Origin: UMGS1840 sp045661305
Lineage (GTDB): Bacteria; Bacillota; Clostridia; UMGS1840
Length of the DNA stretch: 5,672 bases
Direction: 5' to 3'
Assembly (NCBI GenBank): GCA_045661305.1
Contig: JAZRFJ010000046.1
Location: 1 to 5,672, forward strand
Both the position numbers and the translations under genes were made by a program. Below are positions 1-5,672 of this stretch, piece by piece. The notes under the pieces were generated by a model. The model was not told where the DNA came from, ran no database searches, and saw only the letters and a list, made by a program, of their open reading frames with translations. Each line of letters begins with the position of its first letter. Position 1 is the first letter of the stretch.

Positions 1-1
1 T

Positions 2-175
2 GTTCTTAAAACGGTTTCTATGGGAAAAGAAGTTGAAAAAATGAATACGGTAGAATGGTGTGCAAATGCTTCAATAAGCACATTTGAGTTTGAAGACGAT
101 AAATTAAAATTGGTTGAATACGGTATAACGGAGCATCTTGGAGAAAGTGTTACGGTAATTCCAAATTGTATATAA
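2..175 (+). CDS. Histidine phosphatase (phosphoglycerate mutase-like) family protein, C-terminal end only
   Basis: Only the last 57 codons are in the window; the gene begins upstream. The visible tail contains WCANASISTFEFEDDKLKL followed by VEYGITEHLGES. This resembles the end of histidine phosphatases, where a short N-x-S-I strand is followed by a beta hairpin (E-F-E-x-D-x-K-x-x-L-V-x-Y) and a terminal H-L. The catalytic R-H-G motif and second histidine would lie upstream, so activity cannot be judged. Such enzymes remove phosphate from small phosphorylated metabolites through a phosphohistidine intermediate, and the substrate cannot be predicted from this tail. It is in the same orientation as the downstream rhamnose genes, 51 bases ahead of the next start, so it may be an earlier member of the operon. 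The reading frame is secure because it is open from the window edge to TAA at 173-175. The family call is moderate and rests on a short segment. Confidence 0.6.
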   Translation, partial: VLKTVSMGKEVEKMNTVEWCANASISTFEFEDDKLKLVEYGITEHLGESVTVIPNCI

Positions 176-199
176 ATTTTAAAAATATATTTAATTTTG

Positions 200-215
200 T
201 TGCAGAATTGCAGAA
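200..215 (+). repeat. Tandem 8-base direct repeat in the gap before the GDPD-like gene
   Basis: TTGCAGAA occurs twice back to back at 200-207 and 208-215, in the 51-base gap between the phosphatase-like gene and the GDPD-like gene. The second copy runs into the AAAGG ribosome binding site. It may be a small slippage duplication or a regulatory element; nothing in the sequence tells these apart. The rest of the gap is A/T-rich, with no terminator-like hairpin. Confidence 0.5.
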
Positions 216-218
216 AGG
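214..218 (+). promoter_or_regulatory. Ribosome binding site that fixes the GDPD-like start at ATG 227
   Basis: AAAGG lies 8 bases before ATG 227. A longer reading of the frame from TTG 197 would have only A/T-rich sequence upstream and would place this site inside the gene, so ATG 227 is preferred. Confidence 0.65.
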
Positions 219-226
219 TAAAAATT

Positions 227-1381
227 ATGGAAAACATATTAAGTTTCAACGAAATAAAAGAGAAGGGCATATTTGAAAATGGCGTTATAATATTAACAGA
301 AAGTTTTTCTGTTGATAAATTTGAAGAATCGTCATTCAAGTGTATGAAAGCATCTTCAATAGCAATGTTTGAAGGTGAAAATGCACCCAAAATAAAATTC
401 ATGCTTACAGTTGCAGGACAAGATAAGCCGCTTTATGAATCTCACAGTTATACTATTGGCTCAAATGTCGATTTTACTTTACAGGAGTGGAGAATCCCAC
501 CGATTTTTCTTCCGGAGATGAAGTTGACAATCAAGATGAGTATTCCCGAAAATTGCAAATTAAAGTTGAAGAGTTTTTGTCTTTCTTATGAAAATTCAGT
601 TTTACATAAAGAAAACTTCATAAAATTTAATGCTCATTTAGGCTTTTTGGGAATTGCACCTCAGAATTCAATGCCATCAATTGAAATGGCGGCGTTAATG
701 GGATATGAGTGGTGCATTGTTGTTCCTAAAACTACAAAAGATGGAAAGTTGGTTTGTATTCACAATGATACAATAAATGAAAAAGGAAGAGATGAAAACG
801 GAAATCCGCCGGAAAGTGATCTTTATGTTAAAGATATGACTTACGAAGAACTTTTAAAATGGGATTTTGGTGTTTCTACAAATGAGATATATAAAGGTGT
901 AAAAATACCTCTTGTTGAAGAGTTTTTTGATGTATGTCAAAGAACAGGAATGAAACCAATGTTCAGTACACACCCCGGATTAAGTGTAAAGCAGTGGGAA
1001 AATGTTAAGCAAATGCTGAAAAAGAGACAGCTTCTAGCTGATTTTCATATAAAGAGTTTTGAGTTGGAAAATTTATTAGTAGCATATTCTGTTTTTGGAA
1101 ATGAAATTGATGGTTATACATGGGATAACGAAGAATGGGAAGATTGCAAAATACAAGAACTCTTAAGTCTTGGCATAGATACATCAAAGTGCAGAGCAGG
1201 AATAGAATTATTACAAGGAAGCTTTGATGAAAAAGTGATACAAAAAATTATTAATGCGGGATTTTTTGCCGGAGCTTTTGGGTTAGGAATTAACGATTCA
1301 GAAACATATAAAAAGCTTATTTCCTATGGTGTAACAGAATTTTCAGAGGATCAGCATTGTTCTATGGGACTTAATTGGTAA
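227..1381 (+). CDS. GDPD-like TIM-barrel protein with N-terminal beta-rich domain and degenerate metal site
   Basis: The protein is 384 residues from ATG 227, chosen for its AAAGG site. Residues 1-130 are beta-rich, with no recognised motif and no signal peptide, and may form a sandwich or carbohydrate-binding-like domain. From about residue 130 the pattern is that of glycerophosphodiester phosphodiesterases: AHLGFLGIAPQNSMPSIEMA (136-155) for the usual H-R-G...P-E-N-T, then TTKDGKLVCIHND (169-181) for T-K-D-G...H-D, and a final GLGINDSETYKKLISYGVTE segment. Active family members cleave glycerophosphodiesters using two histidines and a divalent metal held by E-x-D and a later E. Here both histidines remain (H137, H179), but by eye the E-x-D position reads I164-x-V166, the later E reads S247, and HRG is HLG. 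It may therefore be inactive, bind sugar-phosphates, or work without metal. It is followed 14 bases later by the beta-helix gene. The fold call is good; the function is unknown. Confidence 0.75.
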   Translation: MENILSFNEIKEKGIFENGVIILTESFSVDKFEESSFKCMKASSIAMFEGENAPKIKFMLTVAGQDKPLYESHSYTIGSNVDFTLQEWRIPPIFLPEMKLTIKMSIPENCKLKLKSFCLSYENSVLHKENFIKFNAHLGFLGIAPQNSMPSIEMAALMGYEWCIVVPKTTKDGKLVCIHNDTINEKGRDENGNPPESDLYVKDMTYEELLKWDFGVSTNEIYKGVKIPLVEEFFDVCQRTGMKPMFSTHPGLSVKQWENVKQMLKKRQLLADFHIKSFELENLLVAYSVFGNEIDGYTWDNEEWEDCKIQELLSLGIDTSKCRAGIELLQGSFDEKVIQKIINAGFFAGAFGLGINDSETYKKLISYGVTEFSEDQHCSMGLNW

Positions 1382-1383
1382 TT

Positions 1384-1388
1384 GGAGA
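1384..1388 (+). promoter_or_regulatory. Ribosome binding site that fixes the beta-helix gene start at ATG 1396
   Basis: GGAGA lies 7 bases before ATG 1396 and just after the stop of the preceding gene. The alternative in-frame TTG at 1375 overlaps the upstream stop and would put this strong site inside the gene, so ATG 1396 is preferred. Confidence 0.75.
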
Positions 1389-1395
1389 ATTGAAA

Positions 1396-2490
1396 ATGAT
1401 TTACTATATTGATTTTAATGATGATTATAAAAATCTCAATTTAAAAGAGGGCGATACCGTCCTCTTTAAGCGAGGTACTTTTATAAGAGACAGACTTTAT
1501 AACAAAAACGGAGTTTCTTATGGAGCTTACGATGAGGGAGAAAATCCTACATTTTGTGGCTCTGTTGACCTGAAAAATGATTTGTGGGAAGAAACCGAAA
1601 AAAACATCTGGAAATATACAGGTGAACTTGAAACTGAAGCTTGCAACTTTATTTTTAATAATGAATTTTGCGGAACTTTAAGATGGGCAAAAGCAGATTT
1701 ATGTGAGCAGGGTGATTTTTGGGATAATTGTTTTGGTATGAATGAAAAAAAATTAAGTGTAGAAAATCACGAGGTTTATATTTATTCCAAAAAAAATCCA
1801 TCTGAATTTTATGATAGTATTGAATGTGTACTGCGTAATCACAGACAGCTTGCCGAAATGGGAGAAAATATGAGCTTTTCGGATATTAACTTCATAAACA
1901 ATGGCGTTCATGCGATAGCAGGCGAAAATCCTGCAAGGAATATACATATAAAAAATTGCACTTTCAAATTTATTGGCGGAAGTGTATGGAGTAAGGAACA
2001 ACAAATTCGTTTCGGTAACGGAGTTGAATGTTGGGACATTGCTGAAAATATAACAGTTGAAAACTGTGTGTTTGACGATATATATGATTCAGCAGTAACA
2101 CATCAGGGAGGAGAAACTTGTAAGCCCGCAAAAAATTTTATAATAAAGAACAATATTTTCAAAAAATGTGGAATGGGTGCTTATGAACAAAGAGATTTAA
2201 TGCCTTTGTATGCTGAATTTTCAGGAAATATATGTGAAAAAGCAGGTGAGGGTTTTTCTCGTCTTGGAGAAATTATGCCTAGAAAATCTGAAATCTGGCC
2301 ACAGCCTATGGGACATCATATTTTCTTATGGAGAATAAACAATCCTACCGAAAACGGCGGAATAAAAATAGAAAACAATGTTTTCGGGGATGCTATTTAC
2401 GGGAAAGCAATTTATTCAATAATAGACGGAGAAGCAAGAAAACAGCTTATTATAGGAAACAATGAATATAAGGGGAAATTTATAGAATGA
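1396..2490 (+). CDS. Right-handed parallel beta-helix protein, probably cytoplasmic, carbohydrate-active candidate
   Basis: The protein is 364 residues from ATG 1396. The N-terminus has the entry motif KEGDTVLFKRGTFIRDRLYN followed by GVSYGAYDEGENPTFCGS. This pattern (G-D-x-V-L-F-K-R-G ... Y-G-A-Y-x-E-G-x-x-P) is typical of beta-helix polysaccharide lyase and hydrolase relatives. From about residue 159 to 350 there are repeated beta-helix rungs: FSDINFINNGVHAI, NIHIKNCTFKFIGG, NITVENCVFDDIYDSAVTHQ, NFIIKNNIFKKCGMGAY and IKIENNVFGDAIYG. Each has the alternating N-I-x-I-x-N-x-x-F pattern that builds one turn. Proteins of this fold include lyases, hydrolases and epimerases acting on acidic polysaccharides, but I cannot place this one in a defined family or name its catalytic residues. 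There is no signal peptide, which is unusual for the fold and fits work on imported oligosaccharides. Its stop overlaps the rhaM start (ATGA), implying translational coupling. Confidence 0.8.
   Translation: MIYYIDFNDDYKNLNLKEGDTVLFKRGTFIRDRLYNKNGVSYGAYDEGENPTFCGSVDLKNDLWEETEKNIWKYTGELETEACNFIFNNEFCGTLRWAKADLCEQGDFWDNCFGMNEKKLSVENHEVYIYSKKNPSEFYDSIECVLRNHRQLAEMGENMSFSDINFINNGVHAIAGENPARNIHIKNCTFKFIGGSVWSKEQQIRFGNGVECWDIAENITVENCVFDDIYDSAVTHQGGETCKPAKNFIIKNNIFKKCGMGAYEQRDLMPLYAEFSGNICEKAGEGFSRLGEIMPRKSEIWPQPMGHHIFLWRINNPTENGGIKIENNVFGDAIYGKAIYSIIDGEARKQLIIGNNEYKGKFIE
1444..1467 (+). other. Strong potential RNA hairpin inside the 5' coding region of the beta-helix gene
   Basis: AAAGAGGGCG at 1444-1453 can pair with CGTCCTCTTT at 1458-1467, giving ten pairs (one G-T wobble) around the four-base loop ATAC. 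It lies at codons 17-24 of the beta-helix gene. No T-run follows directly, so it is not a convincing intrinsic terminator. It could slow translation, protect the downstream message or be chance. The pairing is visible; any role is inference. Confidence 0.4.
2471..2475 (+). promoter_or_regulatory. Ribosome binding site for rhaM, inside the end of the beta-helix gene
   Basis: AGGGG lies 11 bases before ATG 2487, slightly farther than usual. With the 4-base ATGA overlap, rhaM translation may depend partly on ribosomes finishing the beta-helix gene. Confidence 0.55.
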
Positions 2491-2798
2491 GAAAAGCATT
2501 TAAAATGAAGCTTTATGAAGGTATGGAAAAAGAATACGAAAAGCGTCATAATGAATTGTGGGATGAAATGAAAGATATGATTCATGAATATGGCGGAAGT
2601 AATTATTCCATATTTTTAGATAAAGAAACAAATATACTTTTTGGTTATATTGAAATTGAAGATGAAGATAAATGGGCAAAATCTGCCGATACAGAAATTT
2701 GCAGAAAATGGTGGCACTTTATGGCGGATATAATGGAAACAAACAGTGATGAAAGCCCTATATCAATAGATTTAAAAGAAGTATTTTATTTGAAATAA
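2487..2798 (+). CDS. rhaM: L-rhamnose mutarotase
   Basis: This 103-residue protein matches the family's usual length of about 104. It interconverts the alpha and beta anomers of L-rhamnose in the cytoplasm, feeding L-rhamnose isomerase. Recognisable family landmarks run its whole length: the MRKAFKMKL start, EYEKRHNELW with the active-site Tyr17 and His21, NYSIFLDKETNILFGYIEIE in the centre, the paired tryptophans W75-W76 in CRKWWHFMADIM, SDESPISIDL, and the terminal EVFYL. These align by memory almost position for position with E. coli RhaM (YiiL), whose corresponding residues are Tyr18 and His22. It is a small dimeric ferredoxin-like fold with no export signal. The start overlaps the previous stop by four bases and the rhamnosidase begins 14 bases downstream. 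Its place directly before a rhamnosidase strongly supports rhamnose release as the task of the operon. I see no missing key residue. Confidence 0.96.
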   Translation: MRKAFKMKLYEGMEKEYEKRHNELWDEMKDMIHEYGGSNYSIFLDKETNILFGYIEIEDEDKWAKSADTEICRKWWHFMADIMETNSDESPISIDLKEVFYLK

Positions 2799-2802
2799 AA
2801 TT

Positions 2803-2809
2803 GGTGGAG
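2803..2809 (+). promoter_or_regulatory. Ribosome binding site that decides the GH106 start at ATG 2813
   Basis: GGTGGAG at 2803-2809 lies directly before ATG 2813. Either GGTG (6 bases away) or GGAG (3 bases away) can pair with 16S rRNA. In-frame TTG 2801 and GTG 2804 have no binding site upstream, only A/T sequence, so the protein most likely starts at ATG 2813. Confidence 0.6.
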
Positions 2810-2812
2810 AAG

Positions 2813-5506
2813 ATGAATGTAAAAAACATACCAAATAAATACAGACCAATACCATTTTGGAGTTGGAATGAAAAATTAGACACAGAAGAAACCAAAAGAC
2901 AGATTGAACTTATGCATGATGCAGGCATAGGTGGGTTTTTTATGCACGCAAGAGGCGGACTTCAGACAGAGTATATGGAAGAAGAATGGTTTTTGAATGT
3001 TTCTGATTCCGTAGATAAAGCGAAAGAACTCAAAATGGGTGCCTGGGCTTATGACGAAAACGGATGGCCAAGCGGTTTTGGAAATGGTTTTGTAAATGGT
3101 AAAGGTGTGGAATATCAGCAAAAATATTTAAGAATGTCAGATACAGAACCGAAAGAAAATGCAATCACTAAATGTGGAGATTATTGGTTTTATTATGAAG
3201 TTAATCCTTTTTATGTAGATACTTTAGATAAAAAAGTTATTGCTGAATTTATAAAATATTCGTATGAGCCTTACTACGAAAAATATAAAAATGACCTGGA
3301 AGGTTTTTTTACTGATGAACCTCAAATCTCAAGAAATGGTATTCCCTGGAGTTTTGTTTTTGAAAGCGAATATATAAAAAGATATGGTGAAGACATAAAA
3401 GTAGTTCTTCAGGAATTATTTTTACCTTTGGGAGATTATAAAAATACTCGTGTCAAATTCTGGAAAATGGTAACAGAGCTTTTTTCTGAAAGTTATATGA
3501 AGCAGATTTATGACTGGTGTGATGAAAGAGGACTAAAGCTTACGGGACATCTTGTTTTGGAAGAAACTTTGAAATCACAACTTGTTACAAACGGTGTGTG
3601 TATGCCTCATTACGAGTATTTTCATATTCCCGGAATGGATTGGCTAGGAAGAAATGTTTTTAAAACCCTTACGGAGAAGCAGGTTTCTTCTGTGTGTGAA
3701 CAACTTGGAAAAAAACAGGTGTTATCAGAAACCTTTGCAATGTGCGGACATAATGTAAGCTTTGCGGAATTAAAAGGAATTTATGAAAATCAGATGGTGA
3801 GAGGTGTAAACCTTTTATGTCAGCATTTAGAGGGATATTCTTTAAGAGGTATAAGAAAGAGGGACTATCCGCCTGCTATGTATTACCAACAACCCTGGTG
3901 GAAAGAATATAAAACCTTTAATGATTCAATGTCAAGAATTGGTGTGCTTTTATCTGAGGGTAAGAGCAGTGCTGATGTTCTTGTTATTCATCCGCAGACT
4001 ACTGCATGGACATTATATGATAATGATAAATGTGAAGGCTTAAAAGAGCTTAATGACAGCTTTCTTGAAATATTGAACATTCTTGAAAAAAAGCACAGTT
4101 CATATCATTTAGGCGATGAGATTATAATGGAAAGACATGCGAAGGTTGAAAACGGAAAGCTTGTTATAGGTAATCAGAAATATGATAAGATTATAGTTTC
4201 GTTGTGTGATATGCTTTTTGAAAATACTAAAAAATTACTTTTTGATTTTGAAAAACAAGGCGGTAAAATTGTAACAATTAATGAAATTGAAAACAACAAT
4301 GTTACAGACAGTCAAGATATTACATATACAAAAAGAAAATTTGATGATTTTACAATGCATTATTTTGTAAATACTTCAAAAGAAAGAAAAATTGCAAAAA
4401 TAAATGCAAATGGCAAAAAACTTAATATTGAAAACGGTGAATTTGAAGAATTTTTTGAGAATTATGAGTTTGAGCCGTGGGGAAGTCTTGTTGTAATTGA
4501 TGATGGAGAAAATTTAAAATTACAAGGAGAAATGAAAAAGGATTTTGTGTATTTGCCTGAAAAAATGACAATTTCAGAAAAAGTTGAAAATTCAATAACA
4601 CTTGATTTTTGTGACTATTATTTTGATGGTGAATTACAGGAAGAAAACGGATATGTTTTAAATATAGCAGAAAGAGCAAATGCACTTGAAAAAAGTGTAA
4701 ACTTACATCAGGAATATAAAGTGAAATTTAATTATATTCCAAAAGAATTATATCTTGCTTGTGAAAAACCTGAAAACTTTGAAATTAAAGTAAATGGAAA
4801 AACAATAGAAAAGAATGTTATCGGTTATTTCAGAGATAAAAGCTTTGAAAAAATAGATATTTCATCATATATAAAAAAAGGCGAAAATATTATTTCATTT
4901 GATTGCATTTTCAGTCAGTCAGAAGAATTTTATGAAAGCAGAAGAAAAGCTTTTAAATTTGAAAGTGAAAAAAATAAGCTTTCGTATGATATGGAAATTG
5001 AAGCAATCTATCTTGTTGGTGATTTTTCTGTTAAAACCGAAGGAAAGTGGGAAGCTTTAGAAAAAAATGCAGGCAGGTATCATGGTGATTTTGAAATTGA
5101 TGAACCGAAAAAAGAAATATTTATAAATAATATTGAAAAACAAGGTTTTCCATTCTTTTCAAATGAAATGCATTTAACAAGCGATATAGAAATAAATGGT
5201 AAGAATCCCACTTTAAAGCTTGATATAAAGGGGATAACTGCTGTAAAGGTTAGAATAAACAATATAGAAAAAGTACTTTTATGGAATGATGAACTTCCAT
5301 TAAATTGTTTTAATGCAAAAGGTAAACAAAAGATAGATATAATATTATATAACAATTTAAGAAATCTGCTTGGACCGCATCACTTGAAAATAGGAGAAGC
5401 ACAGGCAGTAGGACCTGGAAGCTTTTTTAAAGAAGATTGTTTGTGGCATCCTTATGCACATAAGGATTGGGATGACGCATACTGTTTTATTGAAATAGGA
5501 TTATAA
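2813..5506 (+). CDS. GH106-type alpha-L-rhamnosidase, probably cytoplasmic
   Basis: The protein is 897 residues from ATG 2813 and is complete, in line with the large multidomain GH106 family. GH106 enzymes remove terminal alpha-L-rhamnose from glycans such as pectic side chains or plant glycosides, by an inverting mechanism. The N-terminal barrel opens with RPIPFWSWNEKLDTEETKRQ, then AGIGGFFMHARGGLQTEY and AYDENGWPSGFG (79-90). Candidate catalytic or calcium-site acidic residues are D168-E169 in FFTDEP and E306 in VLSETF, the latter followed by GVNLLCQHLEGYSLRG and RDYPPAMYYQQPWW. A Rossmann-like region begins near 387 (ADVLVIHP), and beta-sandwich domains follow, including a jelly-roll-like segment at about 640-700. 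The C-terminus has NLLGPHHLKIGEAQAVGPGS and ends in a Y-x-F-I-x-I-G-L strand. There is no signal peptide or membrane segment, unlike secreted relatives, so it should act on imported oligosaccharides. The rhaM gene just upstream would process its product. The substrate glycan is not identifiable. Confidence 0.9.
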   Translation: MNVKNIPNKYRPIPFWSWNEKLDTEETKRQIELMHDAGIGGFFMHARGGLQTEYMEEEWFLNVSDSVDKAKELKMGAWAYDENGWPSGFGNGFVNGKGVEYQQKYLRMSDTEPKENAITKCGDYWFYYEVNPFYVDTLDKKVIAEFIKYSYEPYYEKYKNDLEGFFTDEPQISRNGIPWSFVFESEYIKRYGEDIKVVLQELFLPLGDYKNTRVKFWKMVTELFSESYMKQIYDWCDERGLKLTGHLVLEETLKSQLVTNGVCMPHYEYFHIPGMDWLGRNVFKTLTEKQVSSVCEQLGKKQVLSETFAMCGHNVSFAELKGIYENQMVRGVNLLCQHLEGYSLRGIRKRDYPPAMYYQQPWWKEYKTFNDSMSRIGVLLSEGKSSADVLVIHPQTTAWTLYDNDKCEGLKELNDSFLEILNILEKKHSSYHLGDEIIMERHAKVENGKLVIGNQKYDKIIVSLCDMLFENTKKLLFDFEKQGGKIVTINEIENNNVTDSQDITYTKRKFDDFTMHYFVNTSKERKIAKINANGKKLNIENGEFEEFFENYEFEPWGSLVVIDDGENLKLQGEMKKDFVYLPEKMTISEKVENSITLDFCDYYFDGELQEENGYVLNIAERANALEKSVNLHQEYKVKFNYIPKELYLACEKPENFEIKVNGKTIEKNVIGYFRDKSFEKIDISSYIKKGENIISFDCIFSQSEEFYESRRKAFKFESEKNKLSYDMEIEAIYLVGDFSVKTEGKWEALEKNAGRYHGDFEIDEPKKEIFINNIEKQGFPFFSNEMHLTSDIEINGKNPTLKLDIKGITAVKVRINNIEKVLLWNDELPLNCFNAKGKQKIDIILYNNLRNLLGPHHLKIGEAQAVGPGSFFKEDCLWHPYAHKDWDDAYCFIEIGL

Positions 5507-5510
5507 AAAT

Positions 5511-5515
5511 GGAGA
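5511..5515 (+). promoter_or_regulatory. Ribosome binding site that points to an ATA start for the esterase-like gene
   Basis: GGAGA lies 8 bases before ATA 5524, the same element and similar spacing as at the beta-helix gene. A competing weaker site, AGGA at 5497-5500, lies 8 bases before ATG 5509, but that frame closes after three codons (M-E-K-stop). Confidence 0.5.
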
Positions 5516-5523
5516 AATAAAAA

Positions 5524-5672
5524 ATAGTAAAATTCGATAAAAATTTAATAAAAGAGCCAAGTGAAAAGCATATTTATAAAACGGTTGGAAATTTAAAGCT
5601 TCCAATGAATATTTATTATCCATCAGATGGGCTTAAAGAAAAAAATCCTGTTGTGTTGTGTGTTCATGGAGG
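5524..5672 (+). CDS. Alpha/beta-hydrolase (esterase-like) protein, N-terminal part; abnormal start codon
   Basis: About 49 codons are visible before the window ends. The frame reads VKFDKNLIKEPSEKH, then GNLKLPMNIYYPSDG and NPVVLCVHGG. This is the classic opening of serine alpha/beta hydrolases: paired strands with a x-Y-Y-P turn, then hydrophobic strand 3 ending in the oxyanion-hole H-G-G. The catalytic serine, acid and histidine lie beyond the edge. Relatives in glycan operons often remove acetyl or other ester groups from sugars, which would suit a rhamnoside-degrading set, but this is inference. There is no ATG, GTG or TTG at the expected start. The frame either starts at ATA 5524 behind GGAGA, or at ATG 5509 with a TAA stop at codon 4 (5518-5520). 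The next in-frame ATG (5605) would lose about 27 residues and has no good ribosome site. It could therefore be a working gene with a rare start, a fresh pseudogene, or a base error. Confidence 0.75.
   Translation, partial: MVKFDKNLIKEPSEKHIYKTVGNLKLPMNIYYPSDGLKEKNPVVLCVHG

Noticed and set aside
166..191. Possible promoter (TTGTAT ... TATATT) before the GDPD-like gene.
   Set aside because: The spacing is only 14 bases and such matches are common in A/T-rich sequence. No supporting feature sets it apart, and the gene may simply be read through from upstream.
793..808. Catabolite-control (cre)-like match around TGAAAACGGAAATC; similar strings occur near 4148.
   Set aside because: They miss the conserved CA of the cre half-site and lie within genes where Glu-Asn-Gly codons (GAAAACGG) create the match.
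1005..1187. Reverse-strand open frame of 60 codons inside the GDPD-like gene; similar minus-strand frames at 1753-2004, 2876-3121, 4422-4685 and 5080-5355.
   Set aside because: They lie wholly within well-supported + strand genes, have no plausible ribosome binding context, and their Phe/Ile/Leu/His-rich translations are what the complement of A-rich coding sequence gives.
2783..2801. Perfect 9-base inverted repeat (ATTTTATTT, centre G, AAATAAAAT) across the rhaM stop, resembling an operator or weak terminator.
   Set aside because: It is all A/T apart from its centre, and most of it encodes the conserved RhaM ending V-F-Y-L-K-stop, so coding constraint plus base composition explains it. It lacks a GC stem for termination.
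5509..5520. Three-codon ORF (M-E-K-stop) as a genuine leader peptide.
   Set aside because: It is too short to judge and is in frame with the following gene, so a mutated start or premature stop is the simpler reading. It is kept only as one option in the start-codon finding.
1..5672. Search for CRISPR arrays, tRNA/rRNA genes, insertion sequences, attachment sites or phage genes.
   Set aside because: Nothing resembling spaced repeats, cloverleaf sequence, transposase or integrase motifs was seen on either strand. The window is almost fully occupied by metabolic genes.

Overview
The window is a strongly AT-rich, tightly packed stretch of bacterial DNA in which every gene I can support is on the + strand. 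The A/T-ending codons, short gaps, GGAG-type ribosome binding sites and protein relatives suggest a low-GC Firmicute, probably a gut or rumen clostridium (Lachnospiraceae/Oscillospiraceae type). That placement is inference, because the window holds no phylogenetic marker gene.

Layout: (1) positions 2-175, the 3' end of a histidine-phosphatase-like gene; (2) a 51-base gap with a tandem 8-base repeat and a ribosome binding site; (3) 227-1381, a protein with an N-terminal beta-rich region and a C-terminal glycerophosphodiester-phosphodiesterase (GDPD)-like barrel whose metal ligands appear to be gone; (4) 1396-2490, a right-handed parallel beta-helix protein; (5) 2487-2798, L-rhamnose mutarotase (rhaM), the most secure call; (6) 2813-5506, a large GH106-type alpha-L-rhamnosidase; (7) 5524 to the window edge, the start of an alpha/beta-hydrolase (esterase-like) gene with no ordinary start codon. 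The gaps inside the run are 14, -4, 14 and 17 bases, so genes 3-7 look like one transcription unit. Gene 2-175 may belong to it too.

The working picture is intracellular breakdown of an imported, rhamnose-containing oligosaccharide. The GH106 enzyme would release L-rhamnose and RhaM would equilibrate its anomers for the isomerase pathway. The esterase-like protein, the beta-helix protein and the GDPD-like protein would deal with decorations or neighbouring linkages. No protein with a visible N-terminus has a signal peptide or membrane segment, so the steps seen here are probably cytoplasmic. The window contains no transporter, regulator, rhamnose isomerase or kinase.

The points most worth following up are the GDPD-like protein that keeps both catalytic histidines but seems to lack the metal-binding acidic residues, the esterase gene with either an ATA start or a premature stop, and the unusual grouping of phosphate-related folds with rhamnose genes. 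The family calls come from motif recognition by eye; no database search was run.
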